A stretch of DNA of 64,000 nt from Desulfuromonas acetoxidans DSM 684. Its GTDB lineage: Bacteria; Desulfobacterota; Desulfuromonadia; Desulfuromonadales; Desulfuromonadaceae. Below are positions 55,574 through 63,666 of the stretch, in pieces (position 1 is the stretch's first letter; each line of letters begins with the position of its first letter). The DNA is taken from the NCBI RefSeq assembly GCF_000167355.1, contig NZ_AAEW02000004.1:124001-188000 (forward strand). Direction: 5' to 3'. The notes below the pieces were generated by a model that saw only the letters and a list, made by a program, of their open reading frames with translations, did no database searches and was not told where the DNA came from. Made by a program: the position numbers and the translations under genes.

Positions 55574-58336
55574 ATGGCCTCACCAGCAGACCATCACGAT
55601 ACGGCGCATCACCAACAAAGCAATGGAAAACTCATTCTGCTGCTGGTGTTCTTTTGCCTGACAATGCTGGTCTGTCTTTCTGCCGCAATTTTCTACGATT
55701 ACCAAAAGAAAACCATCTCGGAAGCGGCCCAAGTCAACCTGACCATGTTGACCAACCTCAAAGCCCGTCAGGTGGGACATTGGCGCCATGAACGGATCAT
55801 CCATGCCCAACTGCTCACCGCCAACCGTGACCTGCTCGACAGCATTGCATTATTTATCGACCAGCGCACACCGGATCGGGCCAACCACATTATCCAGTCT
55901 CTCACCCCGGCACTCAGTGACAGTGAAGACCACGCTATCGTCCTCACAGATGCTTCAGGGCTTCCGATTCTCAGCGTCGGTGACAACATCAACCTGAAAG
56001 CTCATATTGATCCTGAACCGCTGGTCACAGCTCTTGATCGTCATGAGGTGATGTTCAGCAAGCTGTTCCACGTTCACAGCAACGCGACAATTCATCATCA
56101 TGGGCACAGCCATGCTGACGTGCGCACCACCCATGTTCACATGAATCTGATTGCCCCACTGTATCGCCACGGTGATCCCGCCCAAGAAATTCTCGGAGCC
56201 TTGATCTTTATTATCAATCCCGAGCACTTTCTCGTCCCACTGATGTCATCGTGGCCGGTCCCCAGCCCCAGCGCCGAATCGGTTCTGGTGCGAAAAGTTG
56301 ATAACAAGGTGCTCCGCCTGACCCCGACCCGCCATGCGGTTAGCCATGAGATGCTGGTGTCCGTTAAGCCACCCGAAGGTTATGAAACCCCAGGCAGCCG
56401 GATTACTGAAGAAAAGGAAGGCGTATTCCTCGGTTATGACTACCGTCGGGTCCCGGTTCTGGCCTCGATTAAAAAAGTGGAGAACAGCCCCTGGTATCTG
56501 GTGGCAAAAATCGACAAAAAAGAGGTGATGGCACCCTTGTTTCGCATTGCCACCATTGAAGCTGTCACTGCAATTATGTTCCTCGCAGCAGCGAGTATCA
56601 TGATGATGTTATGGTGGCGCCGCCAACAGGCTCTCTACCAGGCCAGCTACTACCAACAACAACTTCAACACCAGATGCTCAGCCAGCGCTTTGACAACCT
56701 AACCCGCTTTGCCAACGATCTCGTTCTACTGGTTGATGCACAGGGACAGATTATTGATGCCAATGAACGGGCTCTTGATACCTATGGTTATCCGGAAGAT
56801 GAACTAAAAACCTTTAAACTTAAAGATCTGTGTGATTTGAGCCAACAGGAGTGTGATCTGTTCTGGGAGCAGCTTAAAGTCGAGCAGGGCGTTCGCTTTG
56901 AGACCATGCAATTTCGTCAGGACGGCAGCACGTTTCCCGTTGAGATCAATGCCCGGTGGATTGATCTTGACCGCGGCCATCTGGTTCAAGCGATCATTCG
57001 CGATATCTCCGAACGCAAGGCTGCAGAAGACCAACTGGTTCATCAGGCTTATCACGATCCTTTAACCGGGCTGCCCAACCGGCTGCTGATCAGTGACCGC
57101 CTCAAACTGGCCATTGCAAAAGCCCGCCGTCATAAAACACAGGCCGTTTTGCTGCTGCTGGATCTGGATCGATTTAAAAACATCAACGACACATTGGGCC
57201 ATGCCGTCGGCGACCGTATCCTTACAACTCTGGCGCAACGGATGCAGGAAACGTTGCGCGATACCGATACCGTAGCCCGTTTCGGCGGCGATGAGTTTCT
57301 GGTGCTGCTCGAAGATATCCGCGAGCTGTCGGATGTGGTCTCTCTGGCTCAAAAGCTTTCTGATCTCGTCAGTCAGCCGGTACTTATCGACGGTGAAGAG
57401 ATGTGCCTGACCACCAGTGTCGGCATCAGTGTCGCCCCGGAAGACAGCATTGAAGTTGACCAACTGATCCGCTTTGCCGATACCGCCATGTATCGGGCCA
57501 AAGAAAAAGGACGCAACAATTTTCAGTTTTATACTCCGGATATGAACGCCCATGCCGGTCGCCGCCTGCAACTGGAAAACAATCTGCGCAAAGCCCTGCA
57601 ACGCCAGGAGATGGTGGTCTACTACCAACCTCAGGTTGAGATGGACAGTGGCCGGATTATCGGCAGCGAGGCCTTGTTGCGTTGGATGCACCCCGAACAC
57701 GGACTAATCTCCCCCAACGACTTCATTCCTCTGGCTGAAGAAACCGGTGTCATTGAAGAGATTGGTGCCTGGGCATTGGAGCAGGCTTGTCAACAAACCG
57801 TGGCATGGCAGAAAAATCATCCGGAATTAAAAATCGCCGTCAATCTGTCGGCGCGCCAGTTCCGCAATGAGAATCTGGTTGACGATATCGAGCAAATTCT
57901 TAACAAAACCGGATTAGCGGCTAGGCATCTGGAGATGGAACTGACGGAAAGCCTGCTAATGGAGGATGTTGATGTCGCCATCGACCTGATGAATCGTCTG
58001 ACCAAACTGGGAATCACTCTGGCCATCGACGACTTTGGTACCGGTTACTCGTCGTTAAGCCATTTAAACCGCTTTCCCATTGATAAATTAAAAATCGACC
58101 GTTCTTTTGTCAACAGCATGTCGCTTGATAACAATGGCATCGCCCGCACCATTATCACCCTGGGACGCACTCTCGGTTTATCTATTATCGCCGAAGGTGT
58201 TGAAAACAACGAACAACGTCAACTACTGCTGCAGCTCGGCTGCCCCCAAGCCCAAGGCTACTATTTCAGTCGGCCGGTTCATGACAACGCCTTCAGCGAA
58301 ATGTTGGAAAAACCAACAATTCTTCCAAATTCTTAA
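55574..58336 (+). CDS. His-rich sensor PAS-GGDEF-EAL protein
   Basis: A 920-aa inner-membrane protein. Helix 1 (about 20-40) and helix 2 (about 325-345) bracket a large periplasmic domain. Residues 166-189 of that domain hold nine histidines (HVHS..., HHHGHSH, THVH). A PAS domain (about 375-490) is followed by GGDEF intact at 571-575 with the inhibitory RDTD site just before it, and by EAL intact at 699-701 with ELTES, DDFGTGYSSL and AEGVE. It should control c-di-GMP in response to a periplasmic signal, perhaps a metal. No clear ribosome site precedes ATG 55574. fapA-like gene follows after 81 bases. Confidence 0.88.
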   Translation: MASPADHHDTAHHQQSNGKLILLLVFFCLTMLVCLSAAIFYDYQKKTISEAAQVNLTMLTNLKARQVGHWRHERIIHAQLLTANRDLLDSIALFIDQRTPDRANHIIQSLTPALSDSEDHAIVLTDASGLPILSVGDNINLKAHIDPEPLVTALDRHEVMFSKLFHVHSNATIHHHGHSHADVRTTHVHMNLIAPLYRHGDPAQEILGALIFIINPEHFLVPLMSSWPVPSPSAESVLVRKVDNKVLRLTPTRHAVSHEMLVSVKPPEGYETPGSRITEEKEGVFLGYDYRRVPVLASIKKVENSPWYLVAKIDKKEVMAPLFRIATIEAVTAIMFLAAASIMMMLWWRRQQALYQASYYQQQLQHQMLSQRFDNLTRFANDLVLLVDAQGQIIDANERALDTYGYPEDELKTFKLKDLCDLSQQECDLFWEQLKVEQGVRFETMQFRQDGSTFPVEINARWIDLDRGHLVQAIIRDISERKAAEDQLVHQAYHDPLTGLPNRLLISDRLKLAIAKARRHKTQAVLLLLDLDRFKNINDTLGHAVGDRILTTLAQRMQETLRDTDTVARFGGDEFLVLLEDIRELSDVVSLAQKLSDLVSQPVLIDGEEMCLTTSVGISVAPEDSIEVDQLIRFADTAMYRAKEKGRNNFQFYTPDMNAHAGRRLQLENNLRKALQRQEMVVYYQPQVEMDSGRIIGSEALLRWMHPEHGLISPNDFIPLAEETGVIEEIGAWALEQACQQTVAWQKNHPELKIAVNLSARQFRNENLVDDIEQILNKTGLAARHLEMELTESLLMEDVDVAIDLMNRLTKLGITLAIDDFGTGYSSLSHLNRFPIDKLKIDRSFVNSMSLDNNGIARTIITLGRTLGLSIIAEGVENNEQRQLLLQLGCPQAQGYYFSRPVHDNAFSEMLEKPTILPNS

Positions 58337-58417
58337 CATTATTACTAAACTCTCGGCGAACGCAGACCGACAAGGGTAGATAAGCATAGGTTATTGCCCA
58401 GCTGCGGATGAGACAGG

Positions 58418-59968
58418 ATGTCTGAAACCACCGAAAATGAAACCAGCCCGTTTGGCGAAGCTCCCGGCAATGTTGTTCACGAAGAACATACCGAGGAGTT
58501 CAGTCTGCAGATTATTGTTGCCGATGATGAAATGTCGGCCATGGTCAGTCTGATCCCTGTCGCCGATAAGGACGTTGAAATCCCCCCCCAACAGCTGCTC
58601 AGTGCGCTTTCCCAGGCCGGCATTGAAGACGGTGTCGACCTGCCTGCGGTCGAAGCGGTGTGCAACTTTGCCTCAAAAGGCAAAGAGCAACGCCACGTGA
58701 CCATCGCGTCTACAGAGCTTCCAGAGCCCGGTGCGGATGCCTGGCTGGAAGTGCTGATCCGAACCGGCGCAGACCAAAACATTCAACTCGAAGAAGATGA
58801 AGAGGGCAAACTCGACCTCTACACCCTCAATCTGTTTACCAGCGTCGAACCTGACCAGGAGATCGCCATTCTTCACCCGGCGGAATACGGCAAAGGCTCT
58901 TCGACAGTCACCGGAAAAGTCCTCGCCCCGGAACAGGGCAAAGAGCTCGACGTCAGACTCGGTGGCGGCGTGCGCGTCGAAGATGGCGGTCAACGGTTTA
59001 TCGCCGAATTGTGTGGTCGCGTTGATTACTCTGAAAATACCTTATCGGTCTCAGAAGATTACATCATCCACGGTGATGTCGATCTGGAAGTGGGTAACAT
59101 CAACTTCCCCGGCTATACCCGCGTGCGTGGCGATGTGCTCGACAGTTTCGATATTCGTTCCATCAAAGGGATTGAAATTGGCGGCGCGGTCGGCAACTCC
59201 TATCTGATTACTGATGGCGATGTCACCATCGGTAGTATGTCGGGACGCGATGAAGGGTTAATCCGCTGTGGTGGCACCCTGAAAGCTAACTACCTCAACG
59301 GCGTCACAGTGGAATGCATGGGCGATGTGGTGATCGCCAACGAGATCCGCAACTGCGTGATCAAATCAGCCGGAGCCATTCTCATCAAAAACGGCGTGAT
59401 CAGTGGTGGTGAATGTCTTGCACTCAATGGCGTTGAGGCCAAGGATATCGGCGCGACAGCCGGTGTCACCACCCGCCTAACCTCAGGGGTTTACTTCCCT
59501 GAAACCGACCGTCTGCAAATGCTCAAAGCCAAGCAGAAGAGTCTCACCATCCAAAACGAATTCATCAACCACTGCCTTGGCCCGCTGAAAAAAAAGGCGG
59601 CTAAAGATAAAAGCGATGATTCCGCCACCAAGAAACGCCTGGCCATCCTTCTTGAACGCCTTGAACTGGTAAAAAAAATGCAGGTGGAGGTGAAACAGGA
59701 ACTCAACGGTTTCGTCTTTGAAGACCATGACGGTAATGCCAAAATCAATGTACAGCGGCGCGTGCGGGAAAAAGTGGTAATCTCATTGGATACTGTCACC
59801 GAAGAGGTCCGTTTTGAACAATACGGCCCGTTGTCCATTGTCGCCGACACCCTCAACAGTCGCCTCTACTTCGGCGAATACAGTCCTCTCACGGTTCATG
59901 CCGATGACATGGTCATTGAAGAGCCGGAAGAGGAAGAGGCTCCGCAAAATGAAGAGGAAGAAGTCTGA
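58418..59968 (+). CDS. FapA-family (DUF342) protein
   Basis: A 516-aa cytoplasmic protein of the FapA/DUF342 family. An acidic N-terminal part (about 1-190) leads to a parallel beta-helix-type core (about 190-350, repeats such as GDVDLEVGNINFPG, IRSIKGIEIGGAVG and GCTVECMGDVVI-like text). A coiled coil (about 355-430) and a short beta tail with an acidic end (EEPEEEEAPQNEEEE) follow. Members are often polar or associated with flagellar or motility genes, but function is unsettled. GACAGG just before the ATG is a weak ribosome site. It lies 81 bases after the GGDEF-EAL gene, so the pair may be co-transcribed. Confidence 0.85.
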   Translation: MSETTENETSPFGEAPGNVVHEEHTEEFSLQIIVADDEMSAMVSLIPVADKDVEIPPQQLLSALSQAGIEDGVDLPAVEAVCNFASKGKEQRHVTIASTELPEPGADAWLEVLIRTGADQNIQLEEDEEGKLDLYTLNLFTSVEPDQEIAILHPAEYGKGSSTVTGKVLAPEQGKELDVRLGGGVRVEDGGQRFIAELCGRVDYSENTLSVSEDYIIHGDVDLEVGNINFPGYTRVRGDVLDSFDIRSIKGIEIGGAVGNSYLITDGDVTIGSMSGRDEGLIRCGGTLKANYLNGVTVECMGDVVIANEIRNCVIKSAGAILIKNGVISGGECLALNGVEAKDIGATAGVTTRLTSGVYFPETDRLQMLKAKQKSLTIQNEFINHCLGPLKKKAAKDKSDDSATKKRLAILLERLELVKKMQVEVKQELNGFVFEDHDGNAKINVQRRVREKVVISLDTVTEEVRFEQYGPLSIVADTLNSRLYFGEYSPLTVHADDMVIEEPEEEEAPQNEEEEV

Positions 59969-60080
59969 CAAAAGTGGTTGAGTCTTCACATATCCTCTAT
60001 TTCCAGTGGTCTAAATAACCCTACGAATTGCGTTAGCGAACCTCCTTTCATATAATTTGCTACCCACCTGACACGGACTG

Positions 60081-61015
60081 CCGGGACGAAACCCGGCGAC
60101 CTTGACCTTGATTTTGATCTTCAGTGGTTCGCAATTCTGGCACGCACGTGACGTGGGCTTCCGCGCCCACACCTCGGGCCACATTTTGCGTCGACAAAAG
60201 GGGCGCAAAATCGACTCCCGACCATTGCACCCTACGGGTTCCCTCTCTCCATTCTCTTACACCGCGATGTCGGCAAAACTCGCTAACGCTCAAACAAGTT
60301 GCCGACAACCATCGCGCTGACGTTCATTGCGTTCGGTGCTGCTGAACGGGAGAGCTTGGCTGCTAAATAACACACTTCTGTAGGGTGGGCACTGCCCACC
60401 CGTTTATTCGGTGCCACGGAAGAGATAGAGCGTTGCGTTAAACTGTTATCAACGTTTTACGCCAGAGATGATGAGTTGCACGATTCGTCGACCTAAAGGG
60501 CGGCGGGCCGAATCCGTTAAGCATAACGGAAACAGACACAGTGTAGGTGAATCCAGGTTCAGGAGGTGTTCAAGCTGGTTTTTGCATACTTTTGAGCGGC
60601 CAGTCAAAAGGATGTCGGCTGCCGGGACGAGACCCGGCGACCTTGACTTTGATCTTGATCTTCAGTGGTTCGCAATTCGGAACAAATCGCGCTGGCGAAC
60701 TTCATCCGTTCACAATGGTGGTACGCACATGACGCGGGCTTCCGCGCCCGCACGTCGGGCCCCTTTTGCGTCGACAAAAGAGGCGTAAAATCGACTCCCG
60801 TCATTGCACCCTGCGGGTTCCCTCTCTCCATTCTCTTACATCGCGATGTCGGCAAAATTCGCTAGCGCTCAAACAGGTTGCCGACGACCATCGCGCTGAC
60901 GTTCATTGCGTTCGGTGCTGCTGAACGGGAGAGCTTGGCTGCTAAATATCACTCTGAAGAAGGGTGGGCACTGCCCACCCGTTTATTCGGTGCCACGGAA
61001 GAAATAGAGGACGGC
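60081..61015. repeat. Right block of degenerate long intergenic repeats
   Basis: One full unit (60338-60914, 577 bp) plus parts of two others, in the same orientation as the left block. Landmarks: CCGGGACGAAACCCGG at 60081-60096 and its near copy at 60622-60637; GGGTGGGC/GCCCACCC stems at 60383-60401 and 60962-60980; a GTCGACAAAAG segment near 60190 and 60770. Open frames here are repeat by-products. The stretch 59969-60080 shows nothing else. Confidence 0.8.
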
Positions 61016-61028
61016 TTAACCAATGAAC

Positions 61029-61052
61029 TACCCCGCCGCAAGCAGCGGGGTA
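61029..61052. terminator. Hairpin downstream of proC, dispersed repeat type
   Basis: TACCCCGC pairs with GCGGGGTA around CGCAAGCA. It lies 71 bases beyond the proC stop (leftward gene). In one frame this sequence encodes LPRRKQRGI, a phrase I recall from many spurious proteins, so it is probably a widespread repeat rather than a dedicated terminator. Confidence 0.45.
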
Positions 61053-61122
61053 TCAACAGCCTGCAATCTTTGCTCAATCACGCAGTGAACTGCGGGGTAT
61101 TGAGCCCAAATTGCGAATAAAC

Positions 61123-61929
61123 CTAATCCGCTAACTCCCGCGACCGCTGGCTGGCCCGCGTAACAGCACCCATCAATGTAGCGCGCAATTTCCCCTTCTC
61201 CAGCGTATCCACAGCAGCAATGGTTGTCCCGCCCGGACTGCACACCCGATCACGCAGTACCGCCGGATGTTCGCCGGTATCCAGCACCATTTGCGCAGCC
61301 CCGGCAACGGTCTTGGCGGCCAGATTCAAAGCCACATCGCGTGGCAGACCTTCCAAGACACCGCCATCAGCCAACGCTTCGATAATGGTGTACACATAGG
61401 CCGGCCCGGAACCGGACAACCCGGTAACAGCATCAAGGAGTTTTTCAGCCACCACCTCAACAACACCGACCGAGGCAAACAACTGCCGAGCCAGTTCAAC
61501 ATCATCATTCTGAACATAACGGCCACCACTAAGCGCCGCCGCACCGGTACCGATCAGCGCCGGAGTATTGGGCATAACCCGAACAATCCGTGGTGAACCA
61601 CCCAGAATCGCCTCAATGCGTGACGTTTTAACCCCAGCCAGAATTGAGATCATGCAATGATCATCGCTGAATGCCTCACTGAGCGGCATCAGAGCAGCAT
61701 CCAGAGCCTGTGGTTTGACTGCCAGCAGAATGACTTTTTTCTCAGCCACAACCTGACTGCTGTCAGCTGTGGTTTCAATGCCATACGTCTGTTCAAGAAA
61801 CTGGCGGCGTTCCGGCATCAGCTCGGCAACAAGAATCGCTTTGCTGTCCATACCAGATGCAATCAATCCCTTGATCAACGCTTCAGCCATATTTCCACCA
61901 CCAATAAACCCCAGTGCTATCAAACCCAT
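61123..61929 (-). CDS. proC: Pyrroline-5-carboxylate reductase
   Basis: A 268-aa enzyme for the last step of proline synthesis, reducing pyrroline-5-carboxylate with NAD(P)H. The Rossmann motif GFIGGGNMAEALIKG is at 6-20. The C-terminal dimer domain carries the family signature SGSGPAYVYTIIEALADGGV (about 162-181) and SPGGTTIAAV. The ATG at 61929 has AAAGGA upstream; the 35-codon in-frame extension has none. It is divergent from the polyamine cluster. Confidence 0.93.
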   Translation of the reverse strand: MGLIALGFIGGGNMAEALIKGLIASGMDSKAILVAELMPERRQFLEQTYGIETTADSSQVVAEKKVILLAVKPQALDAALMPLSEAFSDDHCMISILAGVKTSRIEAILGGSPRIVRVMPNTPALIGTGAAALSGGRYVQNDDVELARQLFASVGVVEVVAEKLLDAVTGLSGSGPAYVYTIIEALADGGVLEGLPRDVALNLAAKTVAGAAQMVLDTGEHPAVLRDRVCSPGGTTIAAVDTLEKGKLRATLMGAVTRASQRSRELAD

Positions 61930-62167
61930 CGAGTCATCCTTTCCGTTGCTATAACCAAAAACCGGTTTACTCCTATGACAGAGCTTACCCATTTCATTGT
62001 TGTTGACGGCCTGAAAAAATGCCAAACAAACCAAAGCGTGGCAAGCACCTCATAGAGGTGTCCTAAGTAGATAAAAGGTTGTGATTTGCGCTATTTTACG
62101 GCATAAGTTGACATGAAGACAGTGTAGATTTTACCTGACGGCATTTTGCGGTAAAAAAGGAGAACCG

Positions 62168-62641
62168 ATGGCAAATAACACTGTGCCACAACATTACTTC
62201 ACCTGTGCCTGCGGGCAAGGCGAATCGCCTGTTTCGGCCCATTATCTGGCATTGGCCGAAGCCGGATTAGCCGATCGCATTCTTCTGGAAGCCAGAGGGT
62301 TTCTTCCGCCCGGCAGCGCGCTGCAGACACCGGAAAAGTGCACAACAAAGGCAGAACAACGCCTGTTCATGGCCCGGATCGAATCTGCCACTGTCGGGGA
62401 AGTGATCAGTGCGGCCATCGCTGTTGCCTACCCGGAAAATCCGCACCATGGTGCACCGGTGATTCCCGTTGCGTCCACCGGCCATAAAGAAGATATAGAA
62501 GCTATGGCACGCAGTCAGGCGCAGAGCGCCGTGGAGCAGCGTGGCGATACTGTAAAAGAAATTCAATCGTTGGCGGTACAGGTGAAAGTCTCTCAGCCTT
62601 CCTGTGCCCTGGCCTGCGTCGTTTTGACACCCTCTATTTAA
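62168..62641 (+). CDS. Pyruvoyl-dependent arginine decarboxylase homologue, degenerate
   Basis: A 157-aa protein with the length and pattern of PvlArgDC: N-terminal YFTCACGQGESPVSAHYLALAEAGL, the loop FLPPGS (45-50), the strand-helix MARIESATVGEVISAAIAVAYP (69-90), the helix HKEDIEAMARSQAQSAVEQRG, and the last strand. However, the self-cleavage Ser-Ser that should precede I/F-x-P-P is replaced by R43-G44, and the Glu expected after the Gly of ..HHGA.. is absent. It should therefore be unable to form the pyruvoyl group. It is 16 bases before speE and near speA (PLP type), so it may be a regulatory or retired subunit. AAAGGAGA supports the start. Confidence 0.6.
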   Translation: MANNTVPQHYFTCACGQGESPVSAHYLALAEAGLADRILLEARGFLPPGSALQTPEKCTTKAEQRLFMARIESATVGEVISAAIAVAYPENPHHGAPVIPVASTGHKEDIEAMARSQAQSAVEQRGDTVKEIQSLAVQVKVSQPSCALACVVLTPSI

Positions 62642-62657
62642 GGAACAGGAAGCCATT

Positions 62658-63500
62658 ATGGAGATGTGGTACACCGAGAAACACTCGGAAAATGTCGGGA
62701 TTACCATGAAAGTGACGGAGACATTGTTCTCCGGCAAGAGTGAATTTCAGCAACTGGACATTGTCCAGACACTTGAATACGGCAAAATGATGCTGCTTGA
62801 TGGTCTGGTCATGGTTACCGAGCGTGATGAGTTCGTTTACCACGACATGATTGCCCACCCGGCGCTGTTCACCCACCCCGCCCCGAAAAACGTACTGGTA
62901 ATCGGCGGCGGTGACGGCGGCAGCATCCGCGAGATCATGAAGCACCCCGGTGTTGAGCAAGCGACCCTGTGCGAAATTGACGGTCTGGTGATTGAGAAGT
63001 CCATCGAACTGCTGCCCTCCATGGCCTGTGAAATCGACGGCAGCAACTCACGCGTCAAACTGCATGTCGATGACGGCCTGGCCTATATTCGTGACCACCA
63101 GAACGAATTCGACGTCATCCTTGTCGACTCCACCGATCCCATCGGTCCGGCCGTCGGCCTGTTCGAAGAGGATTTTTACCGTCTGGTTCACGGTGCTCTG
63201 AAAGAGGACGGCATCATGGTCGCCCAGAGCGAATCGCCGTTTTACCATGCCGACATCCAGAAGGCCATGTACGGCAACCTGCGCAACGTGTTCCCGATTG
63301 TCGAGATGTATCAGGCGTTCATCCCCACCTACCCCAGCGGTCTGTGGAGTTTCGCCTTTGCCAGCAAGAAATATCATCCGGTCAATGATTTCGACCAGCA
63401 GCGCGCTGCCAACCGCGGCTTTCATACCCGCTACTACAACGAGCAACTGCACCTCGGCGCGTTCATGCTGCCGACGTTTGCCCGCGAAAACATTGCTTGA
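62658..63500 (+). CDS. speE: Spermidine synthase (putrescine aminopropyltransferase)
   Basis: A 280-aa enzyme that transfers aminopropyl from decarboxylated SAM to putrescine. Family signs: WYTEKHSENVGI opening, the substrate-binding Asp/Tyr region VTERDEFVYHDM, the SAM-site VIGGGDGGSIREI (about 76-88), and the catalytic VDSTDPIGPA (about 155-164). All key residues look present. It has AGGAACAGGA before the ATG. It lies between the degenerate decarboxylase and speA, which together define a polyamine cluster. No speD or speB is seen in the window. Confidence 0.93.
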   Translation: MEMWYTEKHSENVGITMKVTETLFSGKSEFQQLDIVQTLEYGKMMLLDGLVMVTERDEFVYHDMIAHPALFTHPAPKNVLVIGGGDGGSIREIMKHPGVEQATLCEIDGLVIEKSIELLPSMACEIDGSNSRVKLHVDDGLAYIRDHQNEFDVILVDSTDPIGPAVGLFEEDFYRLVHGALKEDGIMVAQSESPFYHADIQKAMYGNLRNVFPIVEMYQAFIPTYPSGLWSFAFASKKYHPVNDFDQQRAANRGFHTRYYNEQLHLGAFMLPTFARENIA

Positions 63501-63504
63501 TGAG

Positions 63505-63630
63505 GTTCTTGCAAAAAGCCATCCGTGCTTTTTGCCAACAAGCTTTTGAAAAATGTCATTTTCAAAAGCGTACAAAATCGCCGATTTGTAAACGAACCCG
63601 ACGATTTTGGTCGCCCATCCATGGGCTCCA
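63505..63630 (+). repeat. Four-hairpin element, copy 5, in speE-speA gap
   Basis: Stem 1: GCAAAAAGC (63511-63519) with 63527-63535, loop CATCCGT. Stem 2: perfect 11-bp GCTTTTGAAAA (63542-63552) with 63559-63569. Stem 3: AAAATCG (63574-63580) with CGATTTT (63602-63608). Stem 4: CGCCCATCCATGGGCTC. It fills most of the 166-base gap and lacks the terminal inverted repeats seen in other copies. Stem 1 alone could work as a speE terminator. Confidence 0.7.
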
Positions 63631-63666
63631 ATACATACCAATAACCACTGACGGGAGTCTGGTGAG

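Noticed and set aside
62108-62130. TTGACA upstream of the polyamine cluster as a promoter
   Set aside because: The -35 match is perfect, but no acceptable -10 lies 16-18 bases downstream, so it was not listed as a feature.
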